A stretch of DNA of 18,226 nucleotides from Armatimonadaceae bacterium (GTDB taxonomy: Bacteria; Armatimonadota; Armatimonadia; Armatimonadales; Armatimonadaceae). A program made the position numbers and the translations under genes. Shown in pieces: positions 13,211 through 18,226 of the stretch (position 1 is the first letter of the stretch; every line of letters starts with the position of its first letter). Location of the stretch: positions 1 through 18,226 of the forward strand of contig JAUJNC010000079.1 in assembly GCA_030446525.1 (NCBI GenBank). Reading direction: 5' to 3'. Below the pieces are notes generated by a model. That model saw only the letters and a program-made list of their open reading frames with translations, ran no database searches and was not told the origin of the DNA.

Positions 13211-13873
13211 ATGCAGCCAAGCAAGACGATAGCCGGCGAAATTGACCGCCTGGAGGCGCGGCGGGGCCAGATCGACGCCGACGCCGAGAAGGCCCGCGCG
13301 GAGCTGGACGCGCAGCGCGCCGCCCTCGTGGACGGCGCCGCCGACGCCGCCGCCGTCACCGCGGCGCAGGCGTCCTTTACCGCGCTCTCCGAGGCCCTGA
13401 ACACGCTTGACGGCCGGCTCGCGGAGCGGCGCCAGGCGCTCGCCGAGGCCCAGCAGCAGGAAGAGAAGGCGCGCCGGCGCGAACGCGTCGCGGCCATCCA
13501 GCAGGAGCGCGCCGAGGCCGCTGCCACCTACAACGCCGCCCGGCGACAAGCGGCCGAGTCTCTGCGCGCCCCCGTGCGAGTGATGCTGGATTCCGCCGCG
13601 CGCTTCCATCAACTCGGCGGCGAGGCCATCGCCCTGCTCCAGGCCGACGGCCCGGTCGGGAACCCGGAACTGGTCTCGGTGACGACCTCCCGGCTGCCCG
13701 TCGCGGAGGTTGACGCGTCCCTGGCGCCCTACGTCGCGGGCGTCCACACCACGGCGGAGGCCGTGGCCGCCGAACTCGACCGGCAGCAGCGCAAGGAGCG
13801 TTCGCGCTTGATGTCCGAGCGGCAGCAGGCGCGCGAAGCGGCCGCGGCGCACGCGGCCGTGTCGGGCCGCTGA
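13211..13873 (+). CDS. long coiled-coil protein of the packaging operon
   Basis: The product is 220 aa, Ala/Glu/Arg/Gln-rich. Heptad-like helices run from about 5 to 125 (IAGEIDRLEARRGQIDADAE and LAERRQALAEAQQQEEKARR) and again at about 190-215. Between them, residues 130-185 look globular (ARFHQLGGEAIALLQADGPV, then VTTSRLPVAEVDASLAPYVA). No enzyme motif or membrane segment is seen. GGGAGG lies about 10 bases before the ATG; only two bases separate it from the upstream stop and three from the small-terminase-like gene. Scaffold, adaptor or recombination-accessory roles are possible; none can be chosen from sequence. Confidence 0.7.
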   Translation: MQPSKTIAGEIDRLEARRGQIDADAEKARAELDAQRAALVDGAADAAAVTAAQASFTALSEALNTLDGRLAERRQALAEAQQQEEKARRRERVAAIQQERAEAAATYNAARRQAAESLRAPVRVMLDSAARFHQLGGEAIALLQADGPVGNPELVSVTTSRLPVAEVDASLAPYVAGVHTTAEAVAAELDRQQRKERSRLMSERQQAREAAAAHAAVSGR

Positions 13874-13876
13874 GCG

Positions 13877-14356
13877 ATGCCGCGCCTGTGTCAAATCTGC
13901 TCGTCCCCGGAGCGCGGCCGAATCGAGGCGGCCATCGTGGCCGGCAAGAGCGCCCGCGAAATCTCCGCGTTATTCCGCGAAACGAGCGAGGATTCCGTGA
14001 CCAGGCACCGCGCTTCGCACCTGCCGGCGGCGCTCGCAAAGGCACAGGCGGCCCAGGAGGTAACACAAGCTGATGACCTCCTGGGCCAGCTCGGCAGCCT
14101 GAAGGCGCGGGCGCTGGCGATACTGGACAAGGCGGAGGCGGCCGGCGACCTGCGGACGGCGCTGGCCGGGGTGCGGGAGGCGCGCGGCTGCCTGGAGCTG
14201 CTGGCCGAAGTCGAGGGCGAGCTCGACCGGCGGCCGGTCACGAACGTGGTGTTGACGCCCGAATGGGTGAACCTGCGGTTCGTGATCCTGTCGGCGCTGG
14301 CCCCGTTCCCCGAGGCGCGGCTCGCCATAGCGGAGGCGCTCGATGTTGATGAGTAG
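13877..14356 (+). CDS. small-terminase-like protein with zinc/HTH N-terminus
   Basis: The product is 159 aa. Residues 1-50 hold C5-x2-C8 in LCQICSSPERGRIEAAI, a helix-turn-helix around GKSAREISALF, and H44/H48 in TRHRASHLP. This arrangement is common in short proteins directly before large terminase genes. Residues 60-130 are a coiled region suited to oligomerisation (DDLLGQLGSLKARALAILDK), and the end (LTPEWVNLRFVILSALAPFP) may contact the large subunit. Small terminases bind the packaging site and load the large subunit. The assignment rests on this architecture and on the following ATPase gene. Its last 14 bases overlap the ATPase gene. Confidence 0.7.
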   Translation: MPRLCQICSSPERGRIEAAIVAGKSAREISALFRETSEDSVTRHRASHLPAALAKAQAAQEVTQADDLLGQLGSLKARALAILDKAEAAGDLRTALAGVREARGCLELLAEVEGELDRRPVTNVVLTPEWVNLRFVILSALAPFPEARLAIAEALDVDE

Positions 14357-15146
14357 GCGTTTGTCGCGCCGGCCCGACAAATCAGGGTTACAATGTAACT
14401 CTGATTTGTCCTCCGACCTGTCCTGCGCACTCGACCCGGTGCGGCTGGCGCGGCGCGCGGGCATCGTCCCGGACCCGTGGCAGGAGAAGGCGCTGCGGTC
14501 TTCATCGCCACGAATGCTGCTCTGCTGTTCCCGGCAGTCGGGCAAATCGACGGTGACGGCAATCAAGGCGCTGCACACGGCCCTCTACAAACCGCGAAGC
14601 CTGACGCTGCTCGTTTCGCCGAGTTTGAGACAAAGCGGGGAACTGTTCAAGCGCGTGATTAGCGCATACGGCGACCTCGGCAGGCCCGTCTCGCCGGATT
14701 CCGAGACGGCGTTGACGTTGACGTTGGAGAACGGTTCCCGCGTGGTTTCCCTGCCGGGCAAGGAGAACACCGTCCGCGGCTTTTCCGGGGTGGACCTCCT
14801 GGCGGTTGACGAAGGCGCCTGGGTCCCGGACGCCCTGTACATGAGCGTGCGGCCGATGCTGGCGGTGAGCGCGGGCGCGCTCGTGGCTTTGTCAACGCCG
14901 TTCGGCACGCGCGGCTGGTTCTATGAAGCCTGGCGCAGCGCGGGCGATTGGGACCGCTACGAGGTGCCGGCGACGCACTGCCCGCGCATCAGCGCCGAGT
15001 TCCTGGCAGAGGAGCGGCAGAACATGGGGGAGTGGTGGTTCGAGCAGGAGTACATGTGCCGGTTCCTGGACGCGCAAAGCTCCGCGTTCCGGCGCGAAGA
15101 CATCGACAACGCGTTTGCTGAGGAGGTGACGACGTGGGCGCTGTAA
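14343..15146 (+). CDS. large terminase, ATPase half (separate gene)
   Basis: The product is 267 aa. The motor motifs are complete: an adenine-motif-like DPWQ (44-47), Walker A SRQSGKS (63-69), Walker B LLAVDEG (152-158) with D156 and E157, and coupling motif STP (184-186). The end (EWWFEQEYMCRFLDAQSSAF) is the usual link to the nuclease, but the frame stops there instead of continuing for about 200 residues. ATG 14343 is chosen for GGAGG six bases upstream; it overlaps the small-terminase stop. The nuclease follows as its own gene with a 13-base overlap. The codons for residues 6-23 carry two palindromes. Confidence 0.88.
   Translation: MLMSRRLSRRPDKSGLQCNSDLSSDLSCALDPVRLARRAGIVPDPWQEKALRSSSPRMLLCCSRQSGKSTVTAIKALHTALYKPRSLTLLVSPSLRQSGELFKRVISAYGDLGRPVSPDSETALTLTLENGSRVVSLPGKENTVRGFSGVDLLAVDEGAWVPDALYMSVRPMLAVSAGALVALSTPFGTRGWFYEAWRSAGDWDRYEVPATHCPRISAEFLAEERQNMGEWWFEQEYMCRFLDAQSSAFRREDIDNAFAEEVTTWAL
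14360..14410. repeat. double palindrome at the small/large terminase junction
   Basis: 14360-14381 is TTTGTCGCGCC followed by GGCCCGACAAA, an 11+11 palindrome with one mismatch that closely copies the core at 10282-10311. It shares its right arm with a second palindrome: 14376-14392 pairs with 14394-14410 around A14393 (17 bp, one mismatch). So GACAAATC recurs in three alternating arms. Its position at the small/large terminase border fits a packaging (cos/pac) or regulatory site. Confidence 0.75.
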
Positions 15147-15802
15147 CGATAGGCGTTGACATCGGGCAGAAGCACGACCCGACCGCAATCGCGGTGATTG
15201 AAAAGGAGTGGCGGGGCACGGAAGAGCACTTCGTCGCCCGTCATCTGGAGCGCTTGCCGCTTGGTACGAGTTATCCGAAGGTGGCGGAGCGGCTGGCGGA
15301 GGTGGCCAGGGGCGCGGCCGCGCGGGCGCAGCTCCAGGCGGAGCAGGAGGCATTCTGGCGCGACGATTGGCGGGCGCGCCAGCAGGCCAAGGCCGGCGTC
15401 GCCCTGACCATCTACCTGGACGCGACGGGCGTCGGGCAGCCCGTCGTGGACCTGATGAAGGCGGCCGGGGTGAGCGTGACGCCGGTCTACTTCACGCACG
15501 GGGACCGGCGCAGCGAGGAGTGGGAGAACGGGGGGCTCAAGGTGTCGTTGGGCAAGGCGCACCTGGTCAGCCGGCTTCAGGTGCTCTTGCAGACGCAGCG
15601 CATCCACCTGCCCGACACGGCGGAGGCCAGGACCCTGGCCCGCGAACTCCAGGACTACGAAATCCGGGTAGACGAGCAGGCGAACGACCGGTACGGCGCC
15701 TTCGCGGTGGGCACGCACGACGACCTGGTGACGGCGCTGGGCCTGGCCGTCCAGCAGGGCAAGCCGCGCGGCGTCACCCAGATAAACACGCGTTTCGACT
15801 AG
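15134..15802 (+). CDS. large terminase, RNase H-fold nuclease half (separate gene)
   Basis: The product is 222 aa. The nuclease triad of large terminases is present: D9 in TIGVDIGQKHDPTAIAV, D96 in IYLDATGVGQPVVDLM and the D196-D197 pair in GTHDDLVTALGLAV. In typical phage terminases this domain is the C-terminal part of one protein with the ATPase and cuts DNA at the start and end of packaging. Here it starts at GTG 15134 with AGGAGGTGA four bases before it, inside the end of the ATPase gene. Independent translation is therefore likely and a simple sequencing error less so. All catalytic residues in both halves are intact, so the split enzyme may work as a two-subunit complex. Confidence 0.85.
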   Translation: MGAVTIGVDIGQKHDPTAIAVIEKEWRGTEEHFVARHLERLPLGTSYPKVAERLAEVARGAAARAQLQAEQEAFWRDDWRARQQAKAGVALTIYLDATGVGQPVVDLMKAAGVSVTPVYFTHGDRRSEEWENGGLKVSLGKAHLVSRLQVLLQTQRIHLPDTAEARTLARELQDYEIRVDEQANDRYGAFAVGTHDDLVTALGLAVQQGKPRGVTQINTRFD

Positions 15803-15832
15803 ACAAATACGACACACAGAAGGAACATGAAC

Positions 15833-16534
15833 ATGACCGAGATGACAACAGACCCCGTCGCGGGACTGAGCACCAAAACCGCCGCCGAGCTGGAGCGGGA
15901 GATGGCCGGCGACGAGGCTCGGCTTGACGCGGCCCTGCGCCGGTTCACCGCGGCGGAGGCGGACTTCGCCAAACGCACGGACGCCGCCCGGTTTATCACG
16001 AACGAGGCGCACCAGGCGAGTTTCAAGGAGCACGCCGGCGTCCTGGACGCCCCGGAGGCGGAGGCGCTTGGCGTGGCCGGCGAGGTGCACGCGAAGGCCC
16101 GCCGGATAGCGGCGCTCACGCAGGAGGACCGGGCGCAGCCGAGGCTGGGCGACGCCGAGATGGCGAGCGCGGCCGCCAAGCGCGAGTTCGTCAAGGAGGA
16201 CTGCGAGGGCCTGCCGCTGGGCGATCTGCTGGACGCCGTCCGCCAGGCCGTGGCCGAAGGGGACCGGGCGGCGCAGTGGCTGTACCTGCGCTATTTGCCC
16301 AAAAGGTTCGAGGTTTTGCGGCCCGATGACGCGCGCCTTGAGGCGGAGCGCCAGGAGCTGGATTCGCTGCTGAAGCAGGCGGCAGGGGGCCTCACGGACG
16401 GCAAGGCGGGCGTGGTGCACGAGAAGGCCCGGGCGCTCCAGCAGCGGGCGATGGAGGCGACGGAGCGGGCGGGCCGGCGGCAGCGGGCGGCCGCTGCGGA
16501 GCGCATGAAGCAGACCGGCCGGTACTCGCTGTGA
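15833..16534 (+). CDS. hypothetical helical protein after the terminase genes
   Basis: The product is 233 aa. ATG 15833 is used because AGAAGGAA (15818-15825) then has normal spacing; ATG 15827 would be too close. The sequence is mostly helical and charged (KTAAELEREMAGDEARLDAA, then RFTAAEADFAKRTDAARF). A central part is LGDLLDAVRQAVAEGDRAAQ then WLYLRYLPKRFEVL, and a long basic-acidic helix leads to RMKQTGRYSL. In a phage the portal gene would sit here, but size and sequence do not fit a portal, protease or capsid. It could be a scaffold-like or adaptor protein; I do not recognise it. It is the last gene of the element. Confidence 0.7.
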   Translation: MTEMTTDPVAGLSTKTAAELEREMAGDEARLDAALRRFTAAEADFAKRTDAARFITNEAHQASFKEHAGVLDAPEAEALGVAGEVHAKARRIAALTQEDRAQPRLGDAEMASAAAKREFVKEDCEGLPLGDLLDAVRQAVAEGDRAAQWLYLRYLPKRFEVLRPDDARLEAERQELDSLLKQAAGGLTDGKAGVVHEKARALQQRAMEATERAGRRQRAAAAERMKQTGRYSL

Positions 16535-16613
16535 GGCGCCCCTCCCGAGATGCCGTTTTTGTCGATGTTGGTGAAGCCCGCGGATGCTCGTGTTTTCGGG
16601 CCAGTTTTATCGT

Positions 16614-16793
16614 CGTGATAATTCCCATTTTAACGACCATTCCGAACCGGCGAAGGCGACATTATCACGGCCGTCCGGACGAGCCGAATTATCAGCAAAA
16701 GTTGCGTACGATAATGCCTTTTGCTTGCTACGGGTAATGCCGCTTTGCGGCATCAACTTCGTGTCTGCCGGCACCAACTTTAGTGTCTGCCGG
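16614..16793. repeat. repeat cluster at the element's right edge (possible recombination or IS end)
   Basis: No gene is seen from 16535 to 16860. CGTGATAAT (16614-16622) and ATTATCACG (16661-16669) are inverted repeats; ATTATC (16688-16693) and GATAAT (16710-16715) form a second pair. Then CAACTT followed by GTGTCTGCCGG occurs twice (16754-16771, 16775-16793), about 22 bases apart. Several short repeats at both scales are typical of transposase- or recombinase-binding ends, such as IS21-like ends, but no transposase is present and I cannot name the element. Confidence 0.5.
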
Positions 16794-16805
16794 GCGCCAA
16801 CGACG

Positions 16806-16833
16806 AAGGGCCGGGGTTGTTTCCCCGGCCCTT
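16806..16833. terminator. hairpin between the element and the PEP-CTERM gene
   Basis: An 11-bp perfect stem (16806-16816 with 16823-16833) and a loop of TTGTTT. It lies 28 bases past the stop of the minus-strand PEP-CTERM gene and could end transcription from both sides. No long T tract follows in either direction. Confidence 0.55.
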
Positions 16834-16860
16834 GTCACGTGTGACGGGCGCTCGCCCTTG

Positions 16861-17499
16861 TTACGCCGCCCGCCGTCGCCGTCGCCAGCCGCAGCCCAGC
16901 AGGGTGAGGGTGCCCGTGCCGAGCAGGGCGAGGGTGCCGGGTTCGGGAATGGCGAAGGTCGCCGTAAACGTCAGGTCCCGGGTCCCGCCGAAGGTATTCT
17001 CCCACGGGGTGAACGGGCCGGGGAGGTTGCTGCCGACGATGAACTTGCCGCCGGGGTAGGCGTCGGGAGGGCCACCGGTGCGGGGGCCATAGTAGCTGGT
17101 CGCGCCCGAAAGTAGGGCCGCGTACACCTGCCCCGTCGTCAGGCTCAGTTCACCCGTGGAGAAGCTGTACCCGTTCTGGCCCGCCACCAGGGTGGGGGAT
17201 GTGGGCGCACTCGTGAAGAGCGGGCCGCCCACGGTCCTGTTGGTAATCTCGTTGTAAGCGAAGACGGACAGGGTGAGCGCCTCAGTGTTATAGAGTTGCA
17301 AGGCGAAACTGGTGAACACGTTGTCGGCGGGCGTGGTGAAGGTCTGCCCGATAACCACAGTACCGCCCGCACCGAAGTCGGCGTTGCCGGGGATAGTGGA
17401 GATAATCGTCTGCGCCCCCGCTGGCCGTACACTTCCCGCCAGCAGCGCCAGTGCCACCATGCCGAGGGCGGTAACCTGTGTCCCCCACTGTGCTTTCAT
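16861..17499 (-). CDS. PEP-CTERM sorted extracellular protein
   Basis: The product is 212 aa from ATG (complement of 17497-17499), with AAGGAG 8 bases upstream. An N-terminal signal peptide (VTALGMVALALLAGSVRPAG, then AQ) is followed by a beta-sandwich-like domain with FTTPADNVFTSFALQLYN and SLTTGQVYAALLSG. The C-terminus has the tripartite sorting signal: PEP motif at about residues 185-187 (IPEPGTLALLG), a hydrophobic segment (TLTLLGCG) and an Arg-rich tail WRRRRRAA. Exosortase recognises this signal and moves the protein to the cell surface or matrix. No exosortase gene is in the window. It has its own promoter and a hairpin-rich leader. It looks like a host gene unless the flanking direct repeats mark it as part of the element. 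Confidence 0.9.
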   Translation of the reverse strand: MKAQWGTQVTALGMVALALLAGSVRPAGAQTIISTIPGNADFGAGGTVVIGQTFTTPADNVFTSFALQLYNTEALTLSVFAYNEITNRTVGGPLFTSAPTSPTLVAGQNGYSFSTGELSLTTGQVYAALLSGATSYYGPRTGGPPDAYPGGKFIVGSNLPGPFTPWENTFGGTRDLTFTATFAIPEPGTLALLGTGTLTLLGCGWRRRRRAA

Positions 17500-17520
17500 C
17501 GATGATTCTCCTTCCCGGTT

Positions 17521-17578
17521 GCTCTGCCCCGGTCGCGGCATCAAATCGCTGGGGCAGAGCGCCGTCATCAAAGACGGC
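17521..17578 (-). promoter_or_regulatory. two adjacent hairpins in the PEP-CTERM mRNA leader
   Basis: GCTCTGCCCC (17521-17530) pairs with GGGGCAGAGC (17551-17560), and directly beside it GCCGTC (17561-17566) pairs with GACGGC (17573-17578). Both lie in the roughly 88-base leader, just upstream of the ribosome-binding site. There is no T tract, so control of translation or mRNA stability fits better than termination. Confidence 0.55.
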
Positions 17579-17594
17579 CTGGTGGATGGATGCC

Positions 17595-17623
17595 AGTATA
17601 GGGGCCGGCTCCACGCTTGTCAA
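17595..17623 (-). promoter_or_regulatory. sigma70-type promoter of the PEP-CTERM gene
   Basis: On the minus strand TTGACA (complement of 17618-17623), exactly 17 bases, TATACT (complement of 17595-17600). The start site is near 17588. The -35 lies inside direct-repeat copy B; the -10 lies outside it. Confidence 0.85.
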
Positions 17624-17667
17624 CCGGGTCTTCTAACCGGTGACGCTTTCGCCGGAGCAGGGCACAA
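17607..17667. repeat. 61-bp imperfect direct repeat, copy B
   Basis: It matches 2087-2147 at 56 of 61 positions in the same orientation, 15,520 bases away. It covers the -35 box and the upstream region of the PEP-CTERM promoter. If the two copies are attachment sites, the element includes the PEP-CTERM gene; if they are dispersed promoter-associated repeats, the pairing is incidental. Confidence 0.8.
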
Positions 17668-17728
17668 GGGGGACGACAGGGCAGGGAGAGCGTTCCTCGG
17701 CTCCGGGGCGTTCTGACGCTGCGCCCCG

Positions 17729-17763
17729 AAAAAAGGCCCGCCGAGAGCAGAGGCCGGCGGGCC
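17729..17763 (-). terminator. intrinsic terminator, minus strand, without an evident gene
   Basis: On the minus strand a 9-bp perfect stem GGCCCGCCG/CGGCGGGCC (complement of 17755-17763 and 17735-17743) is followed by TTTTTT. It would stop transcription coming from the right. I see no convincing gene in 17764-18226, so it ends either a gene beyond the window or a small RNA. The rest of this stretch holds only short repeats (GTTTTGT twice at 18009-18028). Confidence 0.8.
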
Positions 17764-18226
17764 ACCGATGTAGGAAGGATGAGAGATTCTATAAAGCTAT
17801 ATGTCACAGGGGGGGCGGATTTCACACCGAAGCATTGCCGGTCTTAAGCGGCCCGCTTGCGCCGGCAAAACCCGGGTACGGTCTCCGGTGGTTCTGCTGC
17901 ACCCCGCCGCCCCCTCGCGCGCGTCGCGTAGGGTAAAGCAAAGGGTTCGCCGGCGAAAACTTTGTGTCGAATCGGTCAAGCCCTCGCCCACGGAGCCTTT
18001 GGCTGTCCCTGTTTTGTCCCCGTTTTGTTACCCCCACGCGCAGAGCCTTGGTCCCAGTTGGCGGATTCGGCCCCATGGTCCCCCTGGCGCCCCCCCCCTG
18101 CCGAGCACAAAATACGACCGGGACAAAAAGTCACGGCGCGAGGAACAATGGCGGCAAAACAAAGTGGCCCCGCGCCGAGGGGCCGGTCCCACACCATCGC
18201 CGCGAAGCGGGCGGGGTCGGGGGGCA

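Noticed and set aside
14957..16420. 487-codon minus-strand open frame
   Set aside because: Antisense to both terminase halves and the following gene, which have clear motifs and ribosome-binding sites; product is Arg/His/Leu-rich without motifs.
16614..16793. complete insertion sequence
   Set aside because: No transposase or recombinase gene exists nearby; only repeats are visible.

Overview
The window is GC-rich bacterial DNA with two AT-richer islands (about 680-2000 and 10.5-12.4 kb). A secreted PEP-CTERM protein near the right end points to a diderm lineage that uses exosortase sorting, such as Armatimonadota, Planctomycetota or a relative. No rRNA or tRNA is present, so the phylum is open. 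Three genes seem to carry single-base frameshifts, so either the element is decaying or the assembly has errors.

Layout. (1) 1-2200, left flank: a G-run tract, a conserved hypothetical gene with a probable frameshift, a consensus promoter with a long structured leader, and a small secreted protein. (2) 2217-3485, minus strand: three small genes (unknown, SWIM zinc finger, 50-aa protein) facing away from a divergent promoter pair at 3512-3585. (3) 3601-5999, plus strand: a ribbon-helix-helix (RHH) regulator, then a VapBC-type toxin-antitoxin pair tightly followed by a helix-turn-helix/coiled-coil protein and a zinc-ribbon protein. (4) 6000-6300: a perfect sigma70-type promoter, several hairpins and an intrinsic terminator, which reads as a small RNA or an attenuator leader. 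(5) 6317-10274: a replication operon of a SpoVG-like protein, a small unknown, a 911-aa primase-polymerase/helicase and a TubC-docking-like protein. The 3' end of the primase gene carries a large inverted array of 9-bp iterons, the best origin candidate. (6) 10517-12174, minus strand, lower GC: a HipA-like kinase and a frameshifted DUF3037 gene, which looks like inserted cargo. (7) 12440-16534, plus strand: an RHH protein, two small proteins sharing an FDQIR motif, a coiled-coil protein, a small-terminase-like protein, a large terminase split into separate ATPase and nuclease genes, and one unknown. (8) 16535-18226, right flank: a repeat cluster, the PEP-CTERM gene with promoter and leader hairpins, and an orphan terminator.

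Taken together, 2.2-16.5 kb looks like a mobile replicon with its own replication, stabilisation and DNA-packaging enzymes but no visible integrase, portal, capsid or tail genes. A phage satellite or a pared-down prophage/phage-plasmid fits best. A 61-bp imperfect direct repeat at 2087-2147 and 17607-17667 brackets it. The main novelty candidates are the split terminase, the iteron origin inside the primase gene, the structured leader before the replication operon, and the repeated CGACAAA palindromes beside the packaging genes.
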